A DNA stretch of 6,106 nt, taken from JBGPJM01 sp041485385. GTDB taxonomy: Bacteria > Planctomycetota > Phycisphaerae > Phycisphaerales > UBA1924. Positions 1 through 5,392 of the stretch are shown in pieces. The number at the start of each line of letters is the position of its first letter. The first letter of the stretch is position 1. The stretch is taken from assembly GCA_041485385.1 (NCBI GenBank), contig JBGPJM010000261.1, positions 1 through 6,106 of the forward strand, in the 5' to 3' direction. Below the pieces are notes generated by a model that saw only the letters and a program-made list of their open reading frames with translations, ran no database searches and was not told the origin of the DNA. Made by a program: the position numbers and the translations under genes.

Positions 1-92
1 ATCGAAAGCATGTGGGTCTCCTTTCCGCGATGTGGGACGCCGAGTTCACGCTCGACGATCCCGTAATCATCCGGGGAGGAGACCTGCTTCAT
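1..92 (-). CDS. Possible 5' end of a minus-strand gene leaving the window
   Basis: An open minus-strand frame runs from an ATG at 92-90 to the window edge, reading MKQVSSPDDYGIVERELGVP and onward. A second in-frame ATG lies at 11-9. It is preceded by AAGGAG at a 6-nt spacing, a much better ribosome site than anything before position 92, so the true start may be 11, with the upstream part as leader. About 73% of the minus-strand codons end in G or C, compared with about 64% for the competing plus frame, which weakly favours the minus strand. Too little is visible to name a function. The first repeat copy (108-250) lies just upstream. The piece could instead be non-coding. Confidence 0.35.
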   Translation of the reverse strand, partial: MKQVSSPDDYGIVERELGVPHRGKETHMLS

Positions 93-107
93 AGTGTCAC
101 GGGTGAG

Positions 108-250
108 CGACCGAGTCCGCGAGGGAGCGGAACCCGTGGAAAGCATCCCCATTCCCTCTCCGCGGGCGGACCGAGTGCGCATCTACCCGGGCAACGCCCA
201 CCCCGCCCGCAACTCGCGCCGCACACTCACAAGACCATCCCGCCGAGCCC
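108..250. repeat. Direct repeat, copy 1 (about 143 bp)
   Basis: This stretch aligns without gaps to 874-1016 at a constant offset of 766 bases, with about 22-23 mismatches (about 84% identity). The best-conserved core is the block around CCCATTCCCTCTCCGCGGGC (148-167), followed by a second identical block, CCCCGCCCGCAACTCGCGC, near 201-219. The two copies bracket the small zinc-ribbon gene. No transposase or target-site duplication was seen, so it looks like a dispersed intergenic repeat family, not an insertion sequence. It reads open on the plus strand, but many differences change amino acids, which argues against coding. Confidence 0.8.
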
Positions 251-360
251 CCATCTCCACTTTCCACCTTCCACTTTCCACTCCCCACCACCGCAGAGAG
301 GGTGCCGCCCTCTCCGCACCTCTCCCGCTGAAACCCCCGAACCACCGCGTATCCTCCCCC
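251..360. other. Pyrimidine-rich non-coding leader with a short tandem repeat
   Basis: This is a strongly C/T-biased stretch. Between 257 and 284 a 14-bp period is visible: CCACTTTCCAC occurs at 257-267 and again at 271-281. From 307 onward it enters a second repeat relic shared with 3697-3753. No ribosome-binding sequence or convincing promoter was found ahead of the ATG at 361. Confidence 0.5.
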
Positions 361-371
361 ATGCGCCCCCA
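307..371. repeat. Short dispersed repeat, copy A
   Basis: The first 22 bases (307-328) match 3697-3718 at 21 of 22 positions. Similarity continues with small gaps to a shared TGCGCCCCCA, ending at 371 here and about 3752 in the other copy. Copy A covers the proposed start codon of the zinc-ribbon gene at 361. Copy B lies just upstream of the DUF4209-like gene, in the opposite orientation relative to its gene. This looks like an intergenic repeat family of unknown function. Confidence 0.55.
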
Positions 372-861
372 CCCGCGCACCCGCAAAACCATCAAATGGG
401 CCGGCGCCGCGGCACTCGCCGCGCTACTCGCGCCGTGGGCGCTGAGCGGATGGTGGCAACTGGTCTGGATCAGCAGAGGCGCCCCGTCGGTGATCGGCCT
501 CGGGTTCGGCTGTATCTACGCCGTTGACGAGCCCGGCACGCCTGAGCACTGCGGCCTCGTGACCTACTGGGTGAACAGAAGGACGCGGGCCTGGCGCGTC
601 GCCTGGTGGCCGGGCTGGCAGAACACGCCGCCGGGTGGCCACATCCCCCTCTGGCTCCCCGCCCTCCCCCTCCTCCTCACCACCGCCGCGGCCTGGCGCC
701 TCGACACCCGCGCCCGCCGTCGCCTCCCCGGCGGCACGCCCCTGCCCATCCTGCAACTACGACCTCACCGGCCTCCCCACTCCCACCGCCCCATGCCCCG
801 AGTGCGGCGCCACCCTCATTCACACCGCGCCCTCCCGCCCCAACGGGGCGCAAGCGAGTAG
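361..861 (+). CDS. Small membrane protein with a C-terminal zinc ribbon, frameshifted
   Basis: The start ATG gives a short basic N-terminus (MRPHPRTRKTIK), a hydrophobic helix at about residues 13-36, a central soluble part with several Trp residues, and a second hydrophobic helix near residues 95-113 (PLWLPALPLLLTTAAAWRL) followed by RARRRLPGG. This matches a two-helix family I associate with Phycisphaerales, in which a CxxC...CxxC zinc ribbon follows directly. Here the ribbon (CPSCNYDLTGL ... CPEC) is encoded at 743-805 in the next frame. The frame as read instead gives a His/Pro/Arg-rich nonsense tail ending at 861. Removing one C from the C4 run at 739-742 restores ...LPGGTPCPSCNYDL. Causes could be a real mutation, a sequencing error or, less likely, programmed slippage. 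The function of the family is not known to me. No Shine-Dalgarno sequence is visible. Confidence 0.6.
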   Translation: MRPHPRTRKTIKWAGAAALAALLAPWALSGWWQLVWISRGAPSVIGLGFGCIYAVDEPGTPEHCGLVTYWVNRRTRAWRVAWWPGWQNTPPGGHIPLWLPALPLLLTTAAAWRLDTRARRRLPGGTPLPILQLRPHRPPHSHRPMPRVRRHPHSHRALPPQRGASE

Positions 862-1030
862 CCCCGGGTGCAACGACCGAGTCTTCGAGGGAGTGGAACC
901 CGGGGTGAGCGTCCCCATTCCCTCTCCGCGGGCGGACCGCCTGCACATCCACCCGGGCGTCATCCGCCCCGCCCGCAACTCGCGCAGCGCATTCACAAGG
1001 CGATCCGGCCGAGGCCCACTCCGCGGCTGA
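743..1030 (+). pseudogene. Out-of-frame zinc-ribbon portion of the preceding gene
   Basis: This frame encodes CPSC at 743-754, then NYDLTGLPTPTAP, then CPEC at 794-805 and GATL. Together they form a complete four-cysteine zinc ribbon with no start codon of its own at a sensible distance. It belongs to the C-terminus of the gene starting at 361. After the ribbon this frame stays open through the second direct-repeat copy and stops at 1028-1030. Relatives as I know them end soon after the ribbon, so the run into the repeat may mean that the original stop was lost or replaced. Confidence 0.6.
874..1016. repeat. Direct repeat, copy 2 (about 143 bp)
   Basis: This is the ungapped partner of 108-250, offset by 766 bases. 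It starts 12 bases after the stop codon at 859-861 and ends just before the hairpin at 1031-1058. The differences from copy 1 are scattered single or double substitutions, so the duplication is not very recent or the family is diverse. Recombination between the copies would delete the zinc-ribbon gene. Confidence 0.8.
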
Positions 1031-1058
1031 TGCCGGGGAACCTACGGTTCCCCCGGCA
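1031..1058 (+). terminator. Strong hairpin, possible terminator or structured leader
   Basis: TGCCGGGGAACC (1031-1042) pairs with 1046-1058 through 12 base pairs, with a single bulged C (1054) and a three-base TAC loop. The sequence following is CCCTCCCTCTT, not a T-run, so it is not a textbook rho-independent terminator. It separates the zinc-ribbon region from the abortive-infection remnant and could stop transcription from the left. It also lies in the -35 area of the candidate promoter at 1071-1076. Confidence 0.45.
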
Positions 1059-1070
1059 CCCCCTCCCTCT

Positions 1071-1076
1071 TAGAAT
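1071..1076 (+). promoter_or_regulatory. Candidate -10 element close to the start at 1082
   Basis: TAGAAT matches the sigma70 -10 consensus at 5 of 6 positions and ends 5 nt before the ATG at 1082. No Shine-Dalgarno sequence lies between them. If used, transcription would begin at or next to the ATG, giving a leaderless message. No good -35 hexamer is present at 16-18 nt upstream, where the hairpin lies. This is a weak call on its own. The operon at 5385 shows a similar but stronger arrangement. Confidence 0.3.
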
Positions 1077-1081
1077 CACGG

Positions 1082-1564
1082 ATGGCGGAACTGAACCTCT
1101 CAGAGCGGCAGGCCTTGGAGAAGGGCTTCGGAATGGGGTCAGGGTACGTCCTGGATTTCTCCGACCGAACATTCGAAGAGTTCATCCACGACAGCGTCGG
1201 CCGCAACATCTACGACGCGAAGTACGCTGGCAACGGCCAATCCAAGGCAAAGCGTTTGAGGGCGTTCGTCAAGATCGAGCCGAATCACGTCGTCGGTAAG
1301 TTGATCGCCGACCTCGTCGAGCACGCGATGGGCGGAGCAGCAACAGGAACGCCCATGCCAGCCGACCTCCAAGCTTGCTCGCGGATTGCCGATCGGTTGC
1401 AGCAGGGAGCGCCAGTCTTAGAAGAAGTTCCGCCCGAGTCCCAGGAATCATCTTTCCGCGCGCTCGCCAAGTCTGTACGGAAGGCCATCGAGGACAACCA
1501 GCCAGAGGCGGGGGCCGTCTATGTCTTCTGGGGTGTCGGGAGGCGAGGCTTCCCCGCCTCCTGA
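1082..1564 (+). pseudogene. Truncated abortive-infection-type protein (N-terminal half)
   Basis: Residues 9-80 carry a recognisable conserved block: RQALEKGFGMGSGYVLDFS (9-27), TFEEF (30-34), the IYD..KY stretch (43-48), SKAKRLRAF (54-62) and VGKLIADL (71-78). I know this pattern from the N-terminal part of abortive-infection-type proteins that end in an Abi_C (HEPN-like) domain with an RN...AH motif. Here the match runs through ...KAIEDNQPEAG (to residue 144, base 1513). It then changes to an unrelated 16-residue tail that ends in a TGA lying inside the inverted repeat 1534-1566. The whole C-terminal effector domain is missing and was not found elsewhere in the window. The gene is therefore probably a non-functional remnant, although the N-terminal domain alone could still be made. 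It faces the DUF4209-like gene convergently. The family assignment is from memory. Confidence 0.65.
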
Positions 1565-1566
1565 CA
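1534..1566. repeat. Near-perfect 33-bp inverted repeat at the break of the Abi-type gene
   Basis: The arms 1534-1548 and 1552-1566 pair over 15 positions with one G-T wobble (1538/1562), one A-C mismatch (1546/1554) and a CTT loop. The core is GGAGGCGAGG against CCCCGCCTCC. It overlaps the stop codon of the truncated gene and begins about 20 bases after homology to the family ends. It lies between two convergent genes, so it could act as a bidirectional transcription stop without a T-run. It could equally be a REP-like or transposon-end palindrome linked to the truncation. Confidence 0.65.
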
Positions 1567-1597
1567 TCAGCGATCAAACTAACCCACGCCGCCATCT

Positions 1598-1690
1598 TCA
1601 CATCCGCCCCATCTCGCTCGAGATGCTCGCGATCGTCAGCCCCACCGACGCCGAAGTGCACGGTGAACCGCGTCGGGTTGCCGCGCTCAT
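1598..1690 (-). CDS. Possible 30-residue small ORF or gene remnant
   Basis: On the minus strand an ATG at 1690-1688 opens a 30-codon frame, MSAATRRGSPCTSASVGLTI and ten further residues, ending at TGA 1600-1598. In its last 24 codons about 21 end in G or C, higher than the other frames I compared here. An in-frame TGA lies two codons before the ATG. There is no clear ribosome site. It lies 27 bases downstream of the stop of the DUF4209-like gene. It may be a small gene, the tail of a degraded gene or part of a dispersed repeat. No function can be assigned. Confidence 0.2.
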   Translation of the reverse strand: MSAATRRGSPCTSASVGLTIASISSEMGRM

Positions 1691-1717
1691 TTCTCACGGA
1701 CTCCCTTCGGACGGCTC

Positions 1718-3670
1718 TCACGACTTCTTTCCCCCGGGCTTCTTTTTCGCGGCTTTCTTCAAAGCGTCGTGCTTTTTCGGAGGCTTCCTCTTCGGCTTCA
1801 AGCTGTCGCTACGTGTTACGGCCTTCTTCGACGGCTTCGGCCTCGACACGACCTGCCTCTCGCTCTCCCGCGAGGGCCGGAGCATCGACACCGCCAAAAG
1901 GACGTGGAGGACGCGTTCACTCGCGATCCTCGTGAAGTGACTCGGCGACCAGAGGCCGTGGCACACGTCATTGCGGATATTCAAGCCCTTGGGATGGGCG
2001 AGCGCCGTCAGCAGGTACATGCGGAGGTTCTCGCCGCCGTCTCCCGGCACCGGCCATTCGTCCTTGGCGAGGATGTCGTTCAGGCTCTTGGACTGCATGA
2101 CCCCTCGCCCGGTGCGGTGCGGTTTGTTGCTCGGCTTGCCCGCGAGGGGCGGGACGAGAACTAGTGCCCTCTCGATCTGCGGGATGAGGAGGTGGATCGC
2201 TTGGGTGTAATCGCCCATGAAGTGGGCTTCTACGCCCCGACGAATGAGCGGGATCCTGTCTTCCTTGAAGAGGAGGCACGGTCGGAGGAACCCCACGAAC
2301 TGGGCCGCCGCGAGCCCATCGCGGACCATCCGGTCCAGAGCCCAAGCGATCCAGTAGGTGTGGAACTGGATGTGTTGACGCGTCTCATGGACCATCTTGC
2401 CATCAGGGTCGCCCGTCTCATCGCCCACATCGGCTTCGATGCGGCCGTGGCCGAGCATCTTGGCGCGCCCGAAGAACATCGCGTAGAGCGGATGCTCCTT
2501 CGCCACCTCCTCCATGTGCTTCGCAATCTCGCCCTGATCCGGGATGAAGTTCAGGGCGAGACGGCGGAGGGCATCCTCCATTCCGCCCTCCATCATCCCG
2601 TCGAGGAACTTGTCCACTTCGGCCTTCGGAATCTCGTGCTTCACGCTTGTGCGCACGAGCCGCTTCTCCGCCTCCGGCCCCATCTTCTCCGCCTCATGCT
2701 GCACGCGCTCGGCTTCCTCTTTTAGCCCGGCTTCGACGTAGTACTTCCGTGCGTCTTCGAGGAACATCAGGCCCGTCATGGGCTCGCCTATCTTCGAGCG
2801 GCGCTCGAACGCTTGCGCAACCGTGCGAAGCACTCGCGTCCGTTCCTCGGCCTTGCCCTTTCGCTGGTAGTACGCGGCGAGCCGAATCCCCACGTCGCGC
2901 GGACCGTGTGGTTCAACGTCCCATCCGCCTCCCGGCGTGGTCATTTCCGCGAGCTTGGACTCGAACATCTCGATGATGCTGTTTTCCTGTTCGTCCGTCA
3001 GGGCCGGCCCTCGCTCGGCGGGGAGCAAGTTGTCGAAGAGGTAGCAGTACGTGCCGAGCTTCTCGTCTTTGGCCGTCCGGTCCACGTAGTCGATGCTCGC
3101 CTTCACGGCCGCGCCGATCCGCTCGGTATCCTTGACCCGGAGGGCCAGTTCGAGCGCGCGGCCCAAGCTAAAGCGAGTGTCGCCCCACGCGGAGCCGTTG
3201 TCCAAGACCGAAGCGGCGATGTAGTTGTCGATCGCCAGCCGAGCGAAGTCGATGCCGTCCCTGCCGCGCTTCGCCTTCGTCACGAACTCCGTCGTGTCCC
3301 ACACCAAGTCCGCGTAGCGGGCCACGAGGACGGGGTGCTTCGCCGACTTCGCTCGGCCGGCCCAGTATGCGATCGTTTCGGCGTCGGCTTCCCGGAGGTC
3401 GGGGACGTAGAAGGCCGTGCCGCCGTTGTTGCCGCTCATCGACGGTTGGAAGTGCGTCCCCCACGGGCCGCCGTTGGGCACATCGCGCACTCCGAAGCCA
3501 AAGGCCGCCCACTCCGCCCACCCGCCGCGGCGAGCGTCCGCGGATAGAGCGTTCCGATCCTTGACCGCGTTTTGGACGGCCCGTTCAACGTCGTGGACGG
3601 TGAACGTGTCAATCCGAACATCGAAGGCGGACAGCACCGCGGCAATCTCGGAGGGTGTTTGTAGAGACAT
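1718..3670 (-). CDS. DUF4209-like protein with HEPN-type R-x4-H motif and lysine-rich tail
   Basis: This is an intact 650-residue soluble protein with no signal peptide or membrane helix. The start at 3670 (MSLQTPSEIAAVLSAFDV) is preferred over the ATG at 3721 because AGGAG lies about 11 nt upstream. The extra residues would also be encoded by repeat copy B. Residues 1-430 are mostly helical and uncharacterised. The C-terminal domain (about 430-610) holds HTYWIAWALDRM (437-448), GDYTQAIHLLIPQIE (486-500) and NIRNDVCHGLW, where Arg566 and His571 form an R-x4-H motif. This arrangement, an IPQIE helix followed by an RN...HG loop, is how I recognise DUF4209. R-x4-6-H is the catalytic signature of HEPN ribonucleases, so RNA cleavage is an inference. 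Residues 610-650 carry about 15 Lys and 3 Arg, suggesting a disordered nucleic-acid-binding tail. Its convergent neighbour is a broken abortive-infection gene, which fits a defence role, though no direct evidence is available. Confidence 0.8.
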   Translation of the reverse strand: MSLQTPSEIAAVLSAFDVRIDTFTVHDVERAVQNAVKDRNALSADARRGGWAEWAAFGFGVRDVPNGGPWGTHFQPSMSGNNGGTAFYVPDLREADAETIAYWAGRAKSAKHPVLVARYADLVWDTTEFVTKAKRGRDGIDFARLAIDNYIAASVLDNGSAWGDTRFSLGRALELALRVKDTERIGAAVKASIDYVDRTAKDEKLGTYCYLFDNLLPAERGPALTDEQENSIIEMFESKLAEMTTPGGGWDVEPHGPRDVGIRLAAYYQRKGKAEERTRVLRTVAQAFERRSKIGEPMTGLMFLEDARKYYVEAGLKEEAERVQHEAEKMGPEAEKRLVRTSVKHEIPKAEVDKFLDGMMEGGMEDALRRLALNFIPDQGEIAKHMEEVAKEHPLYAMFFGRAKMLGHGRIEADVGDETGDPDGKMVHETRQHIQFHTYWIAWALDRMVRDGLAAAQFVGFLRPCLLFKEDRIPLIRRGVEAHFMGDYTQAIHLLIPQIERALVLVPPLAGKPSNKPHRTGRGVMQSKSLNDILAKDEWPVPGDGGENLRMYLLTALAHPKGLNIRNDVCHGLWSPSHFTRIASERVLHVLLAVSMLRPSRESERQVVSRPKPSKKAVTRSDSLKPKRKPPKKHDALKKAAKKKPGGKKS

Positions 3671-3696
3671 TCCCCGCGCGGCTCCTCTGGTTCGTG

Positions 3697-3753
3697 GCCC
3701 TCTCCTCACCTCTCCCGCCAAGACCCCGCGCCACCTATCCCCGTGCGCCCCCA
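3697..3753. repeat. Short dispersed repeat, copy B
   Basis: This is the partner of 307-371. Positions 3697-3718 match copy A at 21 of 22 bases, and the later part aligns with small deletions up to the shared TGCGCCCCCA. It lies 27 bases upstream of the DUF4209-like start codon, so it forms part of that gene's untranslated leader or promoter region. Confidence 0.55.
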
Positions 3754-3780
3754 GCGAACGCTGCGTTCACGGCCTTCTTG

Positions 3781-3809
3781 GCCCAATGGGCTGGTGACAG
3801 GGACCTGTC
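3781..3809. promoter_or_regulatory. Two adjacent small palindromes, possible operators
   Basis: GCCCAATGGGC (3781-3791) is a perfect 11-bp dyad. Four bases later GACAGG-GA-CCTGTC (3796-3809) is a 6+6 inverted repeat with a 2-base spacer. Both lie 111-140 bases upstream of the DUF4209-like start, in the 225-bp gap 3671-3895. Their size suits a dimeric repressor site or a small RNA hairpin. No promoter hexamers near them convinced me. Confidence 0.25.
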
Positions 3810-3842
3810 GTTGTCGGCCGCTCCCTGCGGCATCGACCCGAG

Positions 3843-3860
3843 CCCCCGACAGTCCGGGGC
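3843..3860 (-). terminator. Possible GC hairpin terminator for the lipoprotein operon
   Basis: CCCCG (3844-3848) and CGGGG (3855-3859) form a short GC stem, extended by partial GAC/GTC pairing in the loop. It lies 36-53 bases beyond the stop codon of the last lipoprotein gene. There is no T-run on the minus strand, so termination is only suggested by position and structure. Confidence 0.25.
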
Positions 3861-3895
3861 AGCCGGCCTTTCGACGCAGACGTATCCGCTCCACC

Positions 3896-4423
3896 CTATT
3901 TGTGGATCGGCGTCGCCACAGTCGCAGCCTGCGGTGCGGGCGCCGATGGGGCGGTCGAAGCGGGGCTCGTGGCCGACGGTCCGGTCGCCGGCGCGCCGTC
4001 GTCCTCGAGATGGGCGGTCAGGAAGATCGCCTTTTCGAGGGCCGCGAAGAAGTTCTGATAGGGCTCCGGATTCGCGACGGCGTTGAGGTTGTACTGGGCG
4101 TTGGCGCGCACGAGCAACTGTCGTTCGTTGCGAGGGCGCACCATGACGGTCATCTTGAGGGCGTACCGATCGAGTTTCGTGGCCGTGACGCTGCCGATCG
4201 TGTCGTCGGCGGCGTCCACGACAAAGCCGAGGTCCTGGAGTGTCGCCATGACCGTGCGGAGCATCTTGGGCTTGTCGGTCGTGTCGAAGACCCGCGTCTG
4301 GATGCTGCGCAGCTTCACCGCGCTTTCGTCGGCCTGAAGGACCTGGCTCCGGGACGTGGTGCACCCTTGCGTCGCCCAAGCGAGAACGACCAAGCCGAGA
4401 ACGATGAATACGCGTCTGCTCAT
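3896..4423 (-). CDS. Lipoprotein of unknown function, paralogue 2 of the tandem pair
   Basis: This is a 175-residue predicted lipoprotein. A basic start (MSRR), a hydrophobic stretch (5-17) and Cys21 in TQGC form a slightly imperfect lipobox, and export and lipid attachment are likely. The mature part contains the block SIQTRVFDTTD (40-50), MLRTVMATLQDLGF (54-67), DTIGSVTATK (74-83) and, near the C-terminus, PYQNFFAALEKAIFL. This block aligns almost without gaps to the upstream neighbour (QTR 43-45, LLQDVGF 62-68, ASK 82-84, FFDKLSKAVFL), so the two are paralogues. Compared with the neighbour it lacks the hydrophobic V/A-rich insert after the ASK block. It also carries an Ala/Pro/Ser/Thr-rich tail over about the last 35 residues. 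Its ATG overlaps the upstream stop by 4 bp (ATGA), with GAGG about 4 nt and GGAGGGG about 10 nt before it. No enzyme motif was seen. Confidence 0.8.
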   Translation of the reverse strand: MSRRVFIVLGLVVLAWATQGCTTSRSQVLQADESAVKLRSIQTRVFDTTDKPKMLRTVMATLQDLGFVVDAADDTIGSVTATKLDRYALKMTVMVRPRNERQLLVRANAQYNLNAVANPEPYQNFFAALEKAIFLTAHLEDDGAPATGPSATSPASTAPSAPAPQAATVATPIHK

Positions 4424-4950
4424 ATCCTCTGCCCCTCCAGAAAGACGGCCTTCGAGAGCTTGTCAAAGAACTCCTCATACATCTTGGCGTCGTCGAGGAG
4501 CTCAAGACGCGACACCTGCCCGTAGCTGTTCCAGACGATGCGCTGGAATGTCACGCGGACCGCGATCTGACTGCCGGTCGGGAACGTGACGATCGACACC
4601 CGGATCTTCTGTTTCTGGTCGATAGGTGTCGAGACGCCGAAGAGCGCCGCCATGACCACGGCACCGGCGACCTGACCGCCCTCGACGGCCCCGCGGTCTT
4701 TCGACGCGCAGATCAGCCCGAGGCTCGATCGCGACGAGTCCAACGTGAATCCGACGTCTTGCAGGAGCCCGGCGGAGGCCTGCAGGATCTTCGCCTCGTC
4801 GCTCGTCGGGTATTGACGAGTCTGCATCTGCCTCCGCTCGATTGACTGTGGGGCCAGCATGAGCGCGTCCCGAGGGACCGTGGTTGTGCACCCGGCGATC
4901 CCGGCAGCGCACAAGATGACTCCCCCACAAACAGCCCGTATTCGCCTCAT
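4420..4950 (-). CDS. Lipoprotein of unknown function, paralogue 1 of the tandem pair
   Basis: This is a 176-residue predicted lipoprotein with a good signal: MRRIR, a hydrophobic core and the lipobox IAGC with Cys21. The mature part shows RRQMQTRQYPTSDEAKILQA (39-58), LLQDVGFTL (62-70), LGLICASKDR (77-86) and then a hydrophobic V/A-rich segment at about residues 92-106 followed by TPIDQKQKIRVSIVT. Further on come VRVTFQRIVWNSYGQVSRLE and a closing FFDKLSKAVFLEGQ. I recognise this as a widespread family of small envelope lipoproteins without an established function. The hydrophobic segment may be a hairpin inserting in a membrane or just buried core. GGAGGG lies 6 nt upstream of the ATG. Only 15 bases separate it from the BamE-like gene, and it overlaps the next paralogue by 4 bp, so it is the middle gene of a three-gene operon. 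Confidence 0.82.
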   Translation of the reverse strand: MRRIRAVCGGVILCAAGIAGCTTTVPRDALMLAPQSIERRQMQTRQYPTSDEAKILQASAGLLQDVGFTLDSSRSSLGLICASKDRGAVEGGQVAGAVVMAALFGVSTPIDQKQKIRVSIVTFPTGSQIAVRVTFQRIVWNSYGQVSRLELLDDAKMYEEFFDKLSKAVFLEGQRI

Positions 4951-4965
4951 AACCGACCCTCCGAG

Positions 4966-5385
4966 CTAGAACTTCGACGAGTGGTACGCGAAGTCGCGAA
5001 CTTTCTTGTTCTCGTCGAACTTGACGATGACGGTGAGCGATCGCTGAGTACTCGACGATGCGCCGGAGTTTCCCCCCACCACGCCCAGGATCAGCCACAC
5101 GCCGCCGGAGCTGTTCGAGTACGTGACATCCGACGCAATCCGGTCGTAGATCCACACCTCTCGCCCGTTCTCGTCGGTCGTCACGATGTTTGGCGAGCCC
5201 AAAGCCTCCGCGACCTGGCTTGCCGCCATCCCCTTGCTGATCTCGCGCTGGACTGTGCCGACTGTCAGTGCCTTCTCATCAGAAGCGGCGCGAACGTCAC
5301 GAGCGTGGTGTTCGGCCGAGCATGCCGCGAGCGTTGCCGCGACCCCAGCGAGCGACAGGACAATCCCATTACGGCGGTGTGCCAT
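4966..5385 (-). CDS. BamE/SmpA-OmlA-like outer-membrane lipoprotein
   Basis: This is a 139-residue lipoprotein: MAHRRNG, a hydrophobic helix and the lipobox LAAC with Cys22. Residues 42-80 match the SmpA/OmlA (BamE-like) fold: VGTVQREISKGM (42-53), ASQVAEALGSPNIVTTDENG (55-74) and REVWIYD (75-81). They are followed by a Gly/Ser-rich stretch (NSSGGVWLILGVVGGNSG) and a last strand pair, RSLTVIVKFDENKKVRDF. In known BamE proteins this small domain binds the outer-membrane assembly machinery. This one is more diverged and may serve another envelope complex. The start at 5385 is chosen over the ATG at 5421 because the latter overlaps the -35 element and would bury the signal peptide. No Shine-Dalgarno sequence is present, consistent with a leaderless mRNA. 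It is the first gene of the lipoprotein operon. Confidence 0.82.
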   Translation of the reverse strand: MAHRRNGIVLSLAGVAATLAACSAEHHARDVRAASDEKALTVGTVQREISKGMAASQVAEALGSPNIVTTDENGREVWIYDRIASDVTYSNSSGGVWLILGVVGGNSGASSSTQRSLTVIVKFDENKKVRDFAYHSSKF

Positions 5386-5392
5386 GCCGGAC

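Noticed and set aside
94..360. Upstream extension of the zinc-ribbon gene
   Set aside because: The added residues come from repeat and pyrimidine-rich DNA. The normal-looking signal/membrane N-terminus begins at 361.
12..527. Plus-strand open frame across the left repeat
   Set aside because: It runs through repeat copy 1 and the polypyrimidine stretch, gives Pro/His/Arg-rich low-complexity protein, and overlaps the better-supported membrane gene.
108..1016. Composite transposon with the 143-bp repeats as ends
   Set aside because: There is no transposase, no terminal inverted repeats and no target-site duplication.
1269..1721. Minus-strand 150-residue open frame
   Set aside because: It is antisense to the conserved Abi-type block and crosses the palindrome. 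Its composition is Arg-rich and it matches no family.
1521..1940. Plus-strand 139-residue open frame
   Set aside because: It starts in the truncated gene and ends antisense to the lysine-rich tail of the DUF4209-like gene. The run of Phe is simply antisense Lys codons.
2813..3547. Long plus-strand open frame of 244 residues
   Set aside because: It is fully antisense to the well-supported DUF4209-like gene. It has no start context and a shadow-like composition rich in Val/Arg/Ala.
3735..4505. Minus-strand 256-residue open frame
   Set aside because: It is a frame shadow of the lipoprotein genes and of the following gap, Arg/Gly/Pro-rich. The lipoprotein frames have signal peptides, ribosome sites and paralogy.
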